Source of the DNA: Cristatella mucedo
Taxonomy: Eukaryota; Bryozoa; Phylactolaemata; Cristatellidae
DNA: 64,000 nt
Direction: 5' to 3'
Assembly (NCBI GenBank): GCA_009760855.2
Contig: WPIO01000001.1
Coordinates: 2,164,501-2,228,500 of the forward strand
Shown here: positions 8,901-20,759 of the stretch, one piece after another
How the letters are laid out: every line of letters starts with the position of its first letter
Numbering within the stretch: position 1 is the first letter of the stretch
The notes under the pieces: generated by a model
Told to the model about the DNA's origin: nothing
Databases searched by the model: none
The model's input: only the letters and a program-made list of their open reading frames with translations
Position numbers and translations under genes: made by a program

Positions 8901-11900
8901 TGGTTCCGATGGGAGACTGCTTCGAGGGATTGTACGCAATGATGGCTTCAAAGGTTGTATCTGCTGATCCAGCTGAAAGAGACGGTCGCGCGGTCGTATC
9001 CGCTTATTGCCCGATTGCCCGTTAAATTGTTGCTGATGGATGTAATGCATTAACGAGAGGCATAGCCAGAGGACAAATGCACCCTGCATTACTGTAGGTC
9101 GCATCGCTAAACAGCACTCACCTGGAAGAATACGGATCGTCGCTCTCTTCTTGCCTAGCAGGAAAAGCGACTGCTTCGTGTAGTGCTCGAGCAGAGAGTT
9201 CTTCGGATATTGAGAGTAGCCAGACATCTGGACAGCGGCCTTGGAGCGGCTTCCACCATAGACTACTTGATACGGACGACGGATGAATTGCGAGCTCTGC
9301 ACACTCTTGATGACCTCGTTCTTCGGGCCGAGATTCTTCCACTGATCCTTCGAGATCGGCCTCGCGTACGTGAACGGCTCAGACTCCAGTCTGGCGCACA
9401 CCATTGCCTAAGGATAAAAAGCGAGCATGGCAAGGTTAGGGCGGGGTCAGCCTCGTGGTTGCTGCCGTCGGAACGCTCGCACGCTCGGCATGTCGTGTCG
9501 CGACAGTTAATCACGAGCAGAAAGAGCACCGCGCATGCATGGGGCAGGGGGGAGCTCTGCGAGAGTCTGAGCCAGCGGGCATTGTATCGCCTAGCCAAGT
9601 AAGACATAATCGTGTCGCTTTCCCAACTTGCCGTGTCGGGCTTGTCAAACTTGATCTCCAGCTTGCCTGCTTCTGGGCTGATACGCAGCCTAGTCTCTTT
9701 GCTGCTCAAAACGTTGACCGTCTTACCATTGATGCCCGCACCAACTTTAATTATACCAGCATTTACGTGAACATCACCAATTATGTTCACCTCCAGCCTA
9801 AATCGAATTAGGGTGACGCATCACTGAAGGCATTAACAAAACATAAGATCATGTACAAATAAATAAAACTGTGCTGACATACGGGTCCTTTAAATCTGGA
9901 GCCTGCACATACCTGATCGGCTTGTTTGCTGTGAACTGGATGGCAGGAACGATAGTGCTAGAGCTATCAGGCGATACGAGGCGAAGGTTTCCTCTAATGT
10001 CAGCCACGGCGATGGCACTGAGACGTATATTCAGCGGGAAGCCAGATACAGTCGGAATCTTGTAGTGCAGTGGGTTCACCGAGATTGTCTTGAACATGTC
10101 AATTTCAGTGTCGCTCGATCCTCCTGCTTTGGCTACGCACGAAACGGGCGAGCAGCTGCAAGCAAGCGCCTGGGGCAGGAGCCGCACCTGATTGACAGGT
10201 CTCTCAGATGAGCAGTGCGCGAGACACGTTGGGAGGCAGCATGGCTCCGAAAGACTGAGAGAAAAGAAGAGAAGGAATGAACGAAAGGGAGCGTAGGACA
10301 GGCGTGCGGTTCGCCAGCTGTGCAGTGACGGAGAGAGACTTGGAGAGAAAGCGTCGACAGACGCAGGAATTTAGTCCAGGAGGAGAAAGAGAAAAAGACT
10401 AGAGTACTGCCGAAATGAACAAGCACCGTATGCGACTCGGAGTGATGGAGCAAGAATATTGGCTTAATTAAGGTACGTACCGAAGAGCATCTCGGCGATT
10501 TGGCTCTCGTCGAACGTCTTGAAAGCCACATTATTCCCAAAGATTTTTGCGAAGAAAGTGACGTGGAACTGATCGTTGAGAGCGTTATCAACCCTGTTCT
10601 ATAAAAGAAAGTACGCCTAATGAGTCACAGCAGAGCACCGCCACTAGCTTGCTGAAGAGTTGCCAGTAGTTGGATGCAAGCGCCAAGAAAGTAAAAAACA
10701 CCAGCTCCAATTTTCCCTCACTCACCTGCACTTGTCCTCTTAGAGTGTCGACACCGGCATATATTGGCTTTCCAGAGAACATCTTCATCGCTTTCGGTAC
10801 TCCCATTGTGGCGAAACCGAACTGAAAACATTCGAACCGTGAAATTAAGCAATCAGACAGCTAGCCGATGATGCACACCTAGAACGCCAGTAGAGTCGCA
10901 TATGGGCAGTCGACCTTCACCTTGACAAGATCAGCGTGTCGTCCCTTTCCGTAAGCCCTCATGGCGAATGTTGCCTCTCGAGGAATGCTGGAGTCGTCAT
11001 TGCCGTGGTACGTGGCGGTAGCATACACCTGAGCTGGCGTTTGATCTGTGACGTAGAGAAAAGGTCATAGGGACTGTCTTAGCAGCACTGACAAGACAAA
11101 AATTGCGACCTTGGGCGGGAGCGATCCGCTGTCTACCTTGAGCGAAGACCGGTACCCTATACCAGCGTACGCGTGGTGAGAGGTTCAGCGGCTTGGCCAT
11201 CTTCAGCACGATGAACAGTTTCCGTTTCCTGCGAAAGGCGAGAGAGCATTTTACAGCTGGCCACAGTGGGCTCGGGTGTTCGCTGAACGGTCGGCCAACG
11301 AGCAAATGCGGCAAAGCCGAACGCCGGTAAAGTGACGAGATGTCGAGCGGGGGGACTTACAGCTGCATCAGGCATGGATCTCGGGCCTTAGTCGTTGCAA
11401 TGGCGCGCATCTTCTGCAGCACCATGGTCGCAGTGTCGATGTCAATGCGCGGCAGCGTTCGAACAATGAATTCGAGTGTTCCGAGGCTTATGTCCATATG
11501 AGACATGATGATGTGCACGGCGGCCTGGCGGACTCGGCTGTTCTCAGCCTCGTCGGCAATTCGTGGCAAAAGAACCGCCTGGACCTGTGGATCGAGAACT
11601 AGATTTTTTAAACGGCAGTTGACGACACAGTTGCAGGCCTGTCGCCGGGTGCAAGGCGGATTGCTCGCTCTGGTCACGGGCTAGCTGAGCAGGTTCAGAT
11701 CTACCCAGAGAGCAGCTCACCTTGGTGTGCATATTTCGAGAAAGTTTCATCATGGCGTAGATGGCCACCACACGCACATGAGCGGGGTATGCCTTCTTGT
11801 CCTGCACGATGCGGGCCAGGTCGGCATACACGTCGTCAATGCCGGCGTTTCCTATTGCCTGCAGCACATGTAGCTGCTCCCGAACGTTCGTTGTGGTTGA

Positions 11901-14900
11901 CAGCAGTGTTTGCAGCTTCTGCAAAACAATGAAGGTAAGAACAGCTAGTAAGCACGAGTTCATTGCTCAGCCCGTAAGCTTGGCTGCAGCGATTGTTGTC
12001 CCCTAACGCCTAAGCGGAGGCCATGAGAGGCGATAAGCGTCTCCCAGAGTAAAGCACTACGTGTGACTAAAGACAGAAAGAGAGATAGATGGAGGTAAAT
12101 AGACAAATGTCCTGACTGAACGTTCGTCGCAGTACCTTTGCCACCGTCATCTTTAGACCGCTCACGACCTGCAGGTCACCATTTCCGCTGGTAATGTTGA
12201 CGTGTGCATCGCGAATGAACCGATGAGCCAGAGAGCCGAAGGCGAGCATGGCCGCCTTGCGCTCAGCGCAGCCCTTGGGGAACTTGTCGATGAGCGCCTG
12301 GAAGACAGACAGGAACGATATCGAAGATCAGCACGCGGATGCGCACACAAGCGGGTTTTGCTGGCTAGGCCGGGCCGCTCTCCAGCCCCGAGCGTCGGCT
12401 AGCTGGCGCAGGCACCAGAACCCCGCCTTACAGAGAGCTTCTCGATTTTTGCCAGAGTCGGCATCTTGTTCAGGTTGAACGCGGTCAAAATATGCCACAC
12501 TTCGTTGGAGCTGGCGATCTTCTCGTTCTCGATCTTGTCCAGGAGGAACGTGCTCACGGCGGGAGACGGCACGGCCATCATGGCGTCCAGCAGCACCTTG
12601 CTGAAATGGCAGGTGCCTCACCGATTGATTGCACGCATCAGCCGCTGCTTCCCGCTTGCCCGCCTGCACCCAGGCTGAGCGCTCCCGAGAGCGCCGACAG
12701 AGGTGCGCAAAGCAGCAGCAGATCACGTACGCGGGCTTGGCGGGCTTGTCTCGCTTGCCCAGCTCAAATTGCTGCCACAGAGCGTTCAGCTCGTTTCGCG
12801 TGCACTTCTTCACGGCGTCCATCAGCTGCAGGAAGAGTGTGACGTGCTGATCGTAGAGCTGAGGGTTTCGCGACGACTCGACGATGGCGACCACTATTGC
12901 AGCGACCTGCAGCGAGTTCGGACGGCGAGGATCGTGACATCGCAGCGTTCGGCTGGCGATGAGCTGGCGCGCTCGGCAGAGGCCGGAAGACGAGCGAACC
13001 GCCGCCGCCCGCCGAAAGAAGGGGGCGCCGCCGAGGCGCTCGGCACTCCGTCTCGTCGCAGCGGCCCACCTTCTCGATCTTCTGTTGGGGCGTCATCTCC
13101 AGAGTCTCTCCGAGCGCCGGATACAGGTTGAGCGTCAGCGGCTCTTCGATCGTCTTCCAGCGGGCCGACGGGAAGTCCTGCACCTTCGGGTTGGCGCTCA
13201 CTTCGAGCAGCGTCAGCGTTTGGCTGCGGCGGCGAGGAGAAAGCGTGCGCAAGCGTGAGCGAGCTGCGACAGCAGTCCTCGTGCGTCCGCCGCCTTGCGC
13301 CAACTGCGGACCGCTGACCGGCAGATTCGCGCGAACGCGGCCTAGAAGAGCATAGGGGCGCGAGGAATTACTTGGTGAATACACCGATGTAGTTCTCCAG
13401 GTCGGCCGTGGTGCTCGTGTACGGGTGCACTTTGTGCGTGCTGCCCAATGTGGCCCTCCTAATGATGAACTTGTTCAGGGTCTTGTCGGCGACGAGCTCG
13501 TAGTCAGCATTGGCAGTCGTGGTAAGCGGTTCCTGCAAAGCGTGCGGCATCGGTCGGCCAAATGCTCTGGCCGAGCGCGCGATCCGAAGCGCTTCCGTTA
13601 GCTCACGCCAATCGGCCGGCGCCCCGAGGTATAAATAGACGGAGAACAGAGAAGACAATTCCTGGCTTTGCTTGCCCGCTACGGCGTCGGCCGAGGCAAT
13701 GCAGCCTCAGCCGCTGCCAAGCCACTGCCGCTGCCGGTCGCTACCTGGTGAGTGGGCTGGGCAGACACATCGTCGTAGCTACATGTCTTTGTCTCCAGCG
13801 TGTCCTTGGTGATGTTCTTCCTGTCGATGCAGCTGCTGTAGTCTCGGACCTTGGTCACTCGCAGGTGCGCGCTGTCGGACGTCTGCTGGTGGATCTTGTA
13901 AATGGACACGCACTTGCCGTCCACGCCATCCTATGTTTAACGTGAAAAGGGCGATGATGGCAACTGACAGTGCGTGCACTTCCTCGTCACGAAAACGGCT
14001 AGACGCTGACGACGCCTCGTTCTCGAGATAGCTTGAAAATCTCGCCGCTTTCACCGCGTGGGAAAAAGCTGCGGTAGTTGTGTGGTCGTTGGGCCATCGG
14101 GACACGCCGCACAGCACCTTCATCTTCATTTAGCATCTCAGCGTCACTTCGGAAGCTCGGCGCGTTCGGTCGCCGAGCTTCCGAAAAACGAGAAGCATAC
14201 GCCTTGCGTGCACGCGAGGCGCTCGCAGCCCGGTGCTCGAGCCATGCCCACCTCCATCAGCCGGTAGACGGTCTCGCTCGACGCTCTCGTGGCGTCATCG
14301 ACGGTGAGCGCATCCTGAGCGATGGGGAACGACTTGGCGTGCTTGCTCTCGCCGACGTGGGTCTTGACGTTAATGTTCACCTGAAAGAACTCGTCGGTGT
14401 CGCCCGCCGGCCCTTCTCGCCGCCGCTTCTGGCGACGCTGCCGCCGCCGCTGCCAGTGCAGCGATGGCTACGGCGACCCGTTGCGAAGCTGCCTTCGGCG
14501 TCCTACTCACCTGCAGCAAGTTGAGCACGGCCTTCTTGATGTTGACAGACCAATCGGTATCCGTGTCCAAGATCTCGACGCCGCCGATGACACCGTTGTT
14601 GTAGCTGGTGAGGGCACGTAGAGAACGGTCGCTGTAGGCGATGGCTGCGAGCGGCGAGCGAGCGCACGCAGCCATCAGCAGCCGCGGTGCGGCAGTGCAA
14701 GAGGGGGAGAGACAGGAGGAGGCTCGCTGGTACCTGAACCGGACGGGCAGCGAGAGCACCGCCTCGGCGGCCTGCTGCTGGACGCCGCTGAGCGGCTGAA
14801 ACTCGCGCTCCGAGAGCTGGCTCTTGGGAGAGCCGACCATCTGCCTGACGGCGCCGTTCAGCTGCAGGAGCTGCACGTGCGTCAGCTGTAAGCGGAAGCG

Positions 14901-16024
14901 GAAGCGAGGTGCTTCCCGATGCACGATCTGCCGAGACGCGACGCTCGCACGTGGCGATCCCGTCCGACGGCGCCACCCGAATCTGAGCGGAGCGGAGGCA
15001 GCGGCAGAGGACCGCCGCTGGCGACAGCTGGCGACGCGACATTAGCGAGCGTCCCTAGCGCGACGGGTGGCGGAAGTTGCGGGGGAGGGGGGTTGTAAAT
15101 CGCAGTCGCGACGCACCGCTGCATCCCGCGCCCGCGCCCACTTCCCAGCGAGCGTCCTCGCGCGCGTCTGCGGCTGGCGAGCGGAGGAGCGTGTCCGAGA
15201 AGTACGCGCGAGAAGCCGGCCAGGTCGCGGCGCCCGAGAAGCATGGGCGAAGAAGGCGAGCGCTCGGAGAAAGAGAGAGCGGAGACACCAGACGGAGACA
15301 CCGCAGCAGCGAGACGCTCGCTCTCTGGTCGCGTCGTCACGAGACGACGCGCGCCGGCCTCCGCACGCCGACCGCGAGCCGAGCCACCGACCTTAAGAAT
15401 GGCGTGCGACTCGGTCGAGAACACGATCGTGCACAGCGCCTTGACCTTCAGACCCGAGAACTGATTGTTCGCCAGAGGGATGCCCGTCAGAACTTGGCTC
15501 TCATATTTGTACACGTAGGCAGTGTCCTCGGCGTAGCCTAGAGGACGGCAGGCAGATGGATCGCTGCGCATGCCGCCGGCGAAGCGAAGCGGCCGCCAGC
15601 AGCCGCGCGGTACGTTTCTAGGAGCTTCGCGCGCAGTCGCGGCGAATACACGCGATTACACACGAATAGTCGCGGCGAATACAGGAGCATCGAAAGCGGC
15701 CATCACCCACCTTTGGCAGTGATCTTCGGCGTGTGCGGACCGGTGAACTTGGCGTAGGGGTTTTGCAGAACGTCGATAGTTCCTGGAAAATAGCGGCGGC
15801 GCATAAGGTCACTCTCTCTCTCTCGCCTTGGGAGGCGCCGCCGCCGCCGCCGCCGCCGCGGCCCGCTCCGCAGCGCCGGCGGCGGCGTGCGCCGCGAAGG
15901 AGGCGGGGCCTGCGAAGGCGAGCGCGTGCCGCCGGCGCGCAAGGCAGCGGCGGCCGGAGCCGTCTCGTTTACCTGCGGCCCAAGAAACGGCGGCGAGCAG
16001 CAGTAGCGGCGCAGTGAGCGCCAT
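5993..16024 (-). CDS. Vitellogenin (yolk precursor, large lipid transfer protein), complete, 28 exons
   Basis: Secreted egg-yolk lipoprotein precursor. Exons, 5' to 3': 16024-15973, 15782-15711, 15537-15392, 14885-14734, 14631-14511, 14380-14252, 13930-13745, 13532-13372, 13223-13070, 12906-12731, 12600-12432, 12297-12136, 11918-11721, 11584-11361, 11228-11137, 11045-10921, 10821-10726, 10598-10481, 10132-9913, 9797-9530, 9407-9122, 8972-8009, 7921-7702, 7588-7436, 7262-7131, 6896-6735, 6584-6339, 6250-5993. All junction phases agree, and the total of 5,442 nt (1,813 aa) matches normal vitellogenin length. Residues 1-17 (MALTAPLLLLAAVSWAA) are a signal peptide. About 25-700 form the lipovitellin N-terminal domain and about 730-1010 a DUF1943-like region. 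About 1147-1327 are serine-rich and followed by a basic stretch. About 1425-1728 are VWD-like, and the cysteine-rich end includes PLPEC. The exon 20 donor (9530) is weak and could be elsewhere. The start is fixed by the TATA box and signal peptide. Confidence 0.93.
8300..8840 (-). repeat. Phosvitin-like polyserine block inside vitellogenin exon 22
   Basis: About 180 residues dominated by serine, coded mostly by AGC and TCA. The acidic front part has S-x-E/S-x-D kinase-type motifs (SSEES, SESSES, SSSEDSD). The rear part is nearly pure serine with a proline every 11 residues in its middle. A lysine/arginine-rich stretch follows. Position, between the lipovitellin core and the VWD-like part, is like vertebrate phosvitin. 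Heavy phosphorylation and metal binding are inferred from that family. The long leucine-rich open frame on the opposite strand (8258-8866) is a shadow of this repeat. Confidence 0.85.
8620..8715 (-). repeat. 33-bp tandem repeat, nearly three units, in vitellogenin exon 22
   Basis: Three nearly identical 33-bp units encode an 11-residue repeat, EWGSSEESVWS, of which the last is altered at its end. Near-identity at DNA level suggests recent duplication. The proline-spaced polyserine next to it (about 8400-8560) has the same 33-bp period. Confidence 0.85.
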
Positions 16025-16086
16025 GCTTGCTTGACTAGTCGGCCGCTGGAGCTCGACTGCTGTGCCCAATGCCTCGCGCGGTCGCC

Positions 16087-16094
16087 TATTTATA
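16087..16094 (-). promoter_or_regulatory. TATA box of vitellogenin
   Basis: Minus-strand TATAAATA lies 63-70 bp upstream of the chosen ATG. This predicts transcription starting near 16060 and a 5' UTR of about 35 nt. It supports the start at 16024 over an in-frame upstream ATG at 16105, which lies upstream of the TATA box. Confidence 0.75.
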
Positions 16095-16960
16095 CGAGTC
16101 GGCACGTCCGCGCGCTCGCGCCGGCTCGTCTCTACCAGTATGCACCGTCCCGACGCTCTGCGACAACGCAGAGGGCGGGCGTGCGGGCGCGGCGGTCGGT
16201 CGGTCGGTCGGGCGGGCGGGCGCGGCCCCGACGCCCCCTGCCGACATGCTGGCGAGCGTGCGGCTGTTTACACTCGGTCGTCTGCCGGTCGTTCGTCTGG
16301 CGTGCGGCGGCGGCGGCGACGTGGCTCCTTTTTTTTCTCGCCTCGTCGTGCGCGCGGCTCTCGAATTTCCGAGCAGGAGCGGCCGCGGCCCGAGGTGAGA
16401 GGCGGCGGCGGCGGCGAAATGAGAGCAGCCGGCTGCGACGCGTTTCGCCGCCGCCGCGCCGCGCCCCTCCCCCCGGCGCCGCGGCGCTTGGTCCGCGGCT
16501 CTGCGCGTCTGAAGACTGAGGCCTGAGAGTGCGCCGGCCGAGATTTCTGCTTCGCGCAGCGAGCGCTCGCGCTCTTTAGGCGCTGCCTCATGCGGCGTCA
16601 GGCGAATGCGCTTTGCGACGCGATGCGCTCGGAGACCTTAGCCGCTGTCTTACCTCTCCTACCGTACGTACCTTTACTGCTAGCGTCTTAAGCGTCGGCG
16701 AGCCGGCAGCTCGCTCCTCGGTGGCCTCTTGCGGCGTCGATTACCGGCACCGCAGGGCGAATCTAATTGGCGTTAAACGAGCGCCCGCGCGGCGCCGCGG
16801 TAGAGCCTGCGGCCTTCAATGGGCAACATTCAACATTCAAAAGAAGCAAAAAGCATCCGTACAGATGCGGAGCGTGAGCGGCGAAGCGCGACACGCGCGC
16901 GCGCGCACCGCACTTCTGCGTGCGCCTTAGATTTATAGCCGCCTCAATATCGTCAGAGGA
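16095..16960. other. GC- and CpG-rich vitellogenin upstream flank
   Basis: Very GC-rich DNA with tandem ggtc/gggc words (16190-16225) and many CpG dinucleotides, continuous with the GC-rich first exons. Many overlapping arginine/alanine-rich open frames here are artefacts of composition. It may carry vitellogenin control elements, but I could not identify specific sites. Confidence 0.5.
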
Positions 16961-17664
16961 GAACCTGTCGTATGCGTAAAAAAGGCAAGATTGTGGGCCT
17001 GGAAAGGGTGGCCGTCGTAGCCGTCCAGGACCGTAATACCTGCTCATTCAAATACGTGGCCGATCAGTCAGATTTTGATAATAGGGAACGCGGCAGGAAG
17101 GCTTCTTACCTCAGATTAAGGTGCTCGTTCGTCACTGCTCAGATTGTAAGTTCCAGTCATGCAGCACGCACTCTCCTTTTTCGCCTGTTCCAAGCGGGTC
17201 GATTGCCGCCAGGGCTCTTCTGTCGCTAAATAAATGAAGCAATCGAATAAAATTGTTAGATGAGCCATTTATTTACTTTACAATCCATCGTCGGCGAGCC
17301 TATCAGGAAGGGCGCTCGCCATTCTTTTAATTACTGAATAGATTTATTGTAATTGCACCGCGTCGTTGACTTGGAGGATGCACAAAATGTGAATGAAACC
17401 TGCTAGATTTCGCTTAGAAGTTCGCACGATAAAGGTCGTACTTCACACAAGGTAACGCTTCAGGTGACAGGATTCTCTGCGGCTAGTCTAGAGCTCCGGA
17501 TAAAAGGCCATGTGCTCATGTGTCGGAGTGTGAGCGCAGCACATCAGCCGACAAGCCAAGCTTTCACGAGGGGTCTGCGGTGCACAGTCTTGCTGTTTCT
17601 TTCCATGCACATCGCATCTTGCAATCAAAGTATGAAAATTCTTGCAATGCAGCAAATAATAGTA
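16961..17664. other. No gene recognised
   Basis: Composition falls sharply from GC-rich to AT-rich DNA. I see no supportable gene, RNA or repeat. Confidence 0.4.
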
Positions 17665-18437
17665 CAGTAGTCCCTCCTTTATCGTAAGTATTCAGTTCAA
17701 GATTCTACCGCAACAAGTGAATTTTCGCAAAGTAGGATTCCTTATTTATTAATCGAATATTTTCGTAGTTAGGGAACAGAAATAAGTTGTTCGTGACCGT
17801 CTAAATGCGGTTTTAACAAAATCGAGCCCTGTGGAATCGAAATGACACTCCTTTAGTCACTGTTATGCTCGAATTACCCAATACATCACACGGAATAAGA
17901 GAAAATAAGAAATTAGACGTTACAAATATCATATTATCACGATGCTTCCGATGCGTAGCGATGTAGAAGCGCGTACGAGAAAAACGATTTTGTTTGCCTG
18001 AGCCTGAGCCAATCAGTGGCCAGGATAGGAATAGGATAGGATGGCTAATCAGTGAACAGCACGCTCTGATTGGCTTGGTTTCACCAAACCCGATTTTTCG
18101 GAAAACAGTTCTTGCCCACACACACACTCGAGCGGCTGCACCTGGCGTCGAAGGATTTAAGGCGTTGCTTGAATACATACGCCTACGGACCATACGTACA
18201 GTAGCTTTAGTTTTAATTGGAATATATGGGTGTATAGTTGACGCAGACCGCCGAGCGCTCGCTGTACTATTTTTACTATCACGATCAACTTTTTTAATAT
18301 ATAGCTATATATATATAAATTGTAATTATTACTAATATATATTAACATAGTAACTTAACAATGAATATATATGAAAAACTGACTGCTATAGAGTGAAGTC
18401 GCGAAAGTCAAAGCGTGAAGTAGGTGAGGGACGACTG
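17665..18437. mobile_element. Pogo/Tigger-like MITE, 773 bp, TA target duplication
   Basis: Termini 'cagtagtccctcctttatcg' at the left and, on the other strand, 'cagtcgtccctcacctactt' at the right form imperfect inverted repeats. Both are flanked by TA. Cag(t/g)cgtcc(c/t)tc ends with TA duplication are typical of the Tc1/mariner-pogo group. There is no transposase frame. The inside shares 'gcttggtttcaccaaaccc' and other words with the smaller inverted copy at 24412-24876. Confidence 0.7.
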
Positions 18438-18439
18438 TA

Positions 18440-18705
18440 ATAACTACATAGCGCATTAAAACCATAAATCGCTTGCTAGCCAAAGACATTCTGGAATAAG
18501 CTCCACACTTTAGCAGCGTACCAAGTGAAGACACGGTCTCCGAGGATTTGAGGCTGCTTAAAGGCATCATGAAATGACCGAAGTCAGAAGAGTGTTGTAC
18601 GATGCGTTGCCTAAGAAACAAGTACTTCCGATAGGGACATAGAAGTGAAAGAGAATGAAAGGAACTAAAAGAGATTGGCCAATTCTTGAAGTCGATGCGA
18701 TGCGT

Positions 18706-18756
<51 letters not shown>

Positions 18757-19480
18757 CAGGTCGGTGAGGAGAGGTATAAATAGGCCGTTGTGAGATTTTG
18801 GACACACGAAAGTCCAACTGCAAAGTTTTCCCCTGAGTGGAAGCATCTGCCGAAGGCCAAGAAAGCAGCCTTGCGAGAAGTGAATTACAGACTTTAAGAC
18901 GGCATCACACGAATGCAGTGAAAAGTCTGGCAACGATATCTAAATCTAAGCAGGCTCACATTTTTTATTAGTACGCAGCTGCAGCAGGCCCACTTGACTA
19001 CCGTGGTGTTGATGCGGTTATCTAGCGAAAGATCAATTGAGAACAGGGCACCAGTTTTCGCGTAAAAGCTACAGGAGGTATAATGGCCGAGCCCATTTTA
19101 AGGGTTATGCTTTATACTTGCTGATTTACTCTAGATTTTTCATAGCTACTGTGTTGGTTGTATGGCCTCTTAATGGGAGCACGTTTGCTACCAGCCAAAT
19201 GCGAGTGTCAGCAATAGCAGAGTGCTACAACAGAGTTAAGAGAGTTAGATATGCCGGAAGGCAGGAAAAGATAAAAAAAAAACATTGGTACTGCGGTGTG
19301 TTATCTGCATAAAAATTGAATCCGAAAGTGTGCTTGGCGATTACATCGCCAGGAAAGATAGTATACCTTGAGAAACGTAGGAAATGGGTACGCCATACTA
19401 TGATGGCTCCCCGGATTACCAGTGCTCATTGACTTTGACTCTCTGACATCTTCCACTGTGATAGGACCTAAACCCTGACG
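18440..19480 (-). mobile_element. Old LINE fragment, reverse-transcriptase region, antisense
   Basis: Diverged copy of the LINE family seen intact at 21177-22960. Recognisable blocks include the segment 'acacggtctccgaggatttg', the 'gaagtcgatgcgatgcgtga' region, the 'gtggtgttgatgcggttatc' region and the part near 19440 ('cactgtgataggacct'). It has many stops and indels. Confidence 0.6.
18711..18752. repeat. (GA)n microsatellite
   Basis: About 20 GA dinucleotides in the middle of the old LINE fragment. Their translation gives the meaningless serine-leucine frames on the minus strand. Confidence 0.95.
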
Positions 19481-19489
19481 GGCGGAAGT

Positions 19490-20632
19490 TAATGTGTTCT
19501 ACTGGTCAAGCTATGACTTCTTTAATCAGCGAGAGGTCGCACCATCAGTGCCCTCTGGCAGCCCCTGAACGCTCATCCCTCGAACTTCTCAGCGCTCCCT
19601 CGGTATTGGCTTGGCGAAGCGTGTGTCCCGGATGCGATTTCCTCTTTAAGCAAGGAAGAGCTCTCTCTCTCTCTAGGGAAGCTGCTCGCTAGATTGGATG
19701 GCCCCGGAGAGTCTAGATTGTGCCCTAAATCGACTGAAACCGGTGAAAAACAAGCTCGTCTGTAGCTCGTCTGATCTGACATAGACGGCATAGATGCCAC
19801 GTCAAACAACTTCGGTCTGGGCCCCACTGGCTACCTACAAAGCAATCAACCGACTTCAAGATCCTCCGTCTCGCCCACAGATCGATTCGCTCGCTTGCAC
19901 CAGCCGACCTATCTGACCTCTTTGCTCTCCAGTCACGTGCTCTCGCACCATCCGCTCGTCTGCTCTGCTTCCGGTCGTTTCGCTGTTCCTCGTCATATAG
20001 TGACATGTTTTAGTGGTCAGGCCTTCAGTTCGTGCCAGCACAAAGCTTTGAGCTCGATTCTGTCTGATTGAGCTTGATTGCCTGCTGCTACTTTCGAGCG
20101 TCACCAGCAAACACTCGGTAGTGCTTTACGTGCAGTATCTGTAAAATGCCTCAACAGAGATTCAGTTTTCTGTGGGCGCTATTCAAATGTATTATTATTG
20201 CTTTTATTATTGCTATTATTATTGTTATTATTATTATTCTGGCTTACGCCACCACCTGAAATTATTTTTCATTACGCAAGTCTCGGCTTAAGTCTAAGCG
20301 TCTGCTTCACGCAGCTGTCCCGTCGCCCAGTGAACGTTTACACTTTCCTGTGGGCTTTGCATGATTATTTGTGCATAATGGTGTTCGCATTACTAACTAT
20401 ATGTCATACTAGCCGGTGGCCTAAAGTGTCTTTACGTGCTTTTGGATTCTGGTTTTAAGCACGGTACTAATGAGCTTGTGCATGCTTGTCAAAGCCCGAT
20501 CTCGTATTTGCCATTAACCTTTGATTTTACCTTCTCTTGCAGCGAGTTGTGCAGACCCGGGATATAGACTTGGTTATCTCAGCATGCTGTGCAAACGCCA
20601 AAATATGGAAATAACTTAAATATAATTCATGT
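19490..20632. other. No gene recognised; ATT-rich microsatellite at 20190-20240
   Basis: Short open frames without domains. At 20180-20240 'gcgctattcaaatg' followed by interrupted ATT repeats is a remnant of a LINE/SINE tail in plus orientation. Nothing else is supportable. Confidence 0.45.
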
Positions 20633-20757
20633 GCATAGCGCCCTAAGAGAACCTAATCTCTTTTCCGGTTCTTCACATATGCCTCGGAGCTCGAGCCCAC
20701 GACCTCAGTCAGACCTTGGTCGGAGCGAGCACCTTAACCGCTAGACCAAACCAGCGC
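20633..20757 (-). mobile_element. SINE family 1 copy, antisense
   Basis: Near-complete copy. On the minus strand it has the A box 'tggtctagcggttaaggtgc', B box 'cgtgggctcgagctcc' and the palindromic tail ending 'tcttagggcgctat'. It closely matches the plus-strand copy at 5779-5915. Confidence 0.8.
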
Positions 20758-20759
20758 CA

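Noticed and set aside
10879-11045. Longer version of vitellogenin exon 16 ending at 10879
   Set aside because: It would end with an in-frame TAG. The earlier strong donor at 10920 (aag/gtgaag) keeps phase 0 and removes the stop.
15809-16105. Vitellogenin start at an upstream in-frame ATG (16105)
   Set aside because: It lies upstream of the TATA box and would precede the signal peptide with an unrelated arginine-rich stretch.
16031-16591. Overlapping long open frames in the vitellogenin upstream region
   Set aside because: Stop-poor GC-rich DNA opens several frames on both strands; peptides are arginine/alanine repeats without domains.
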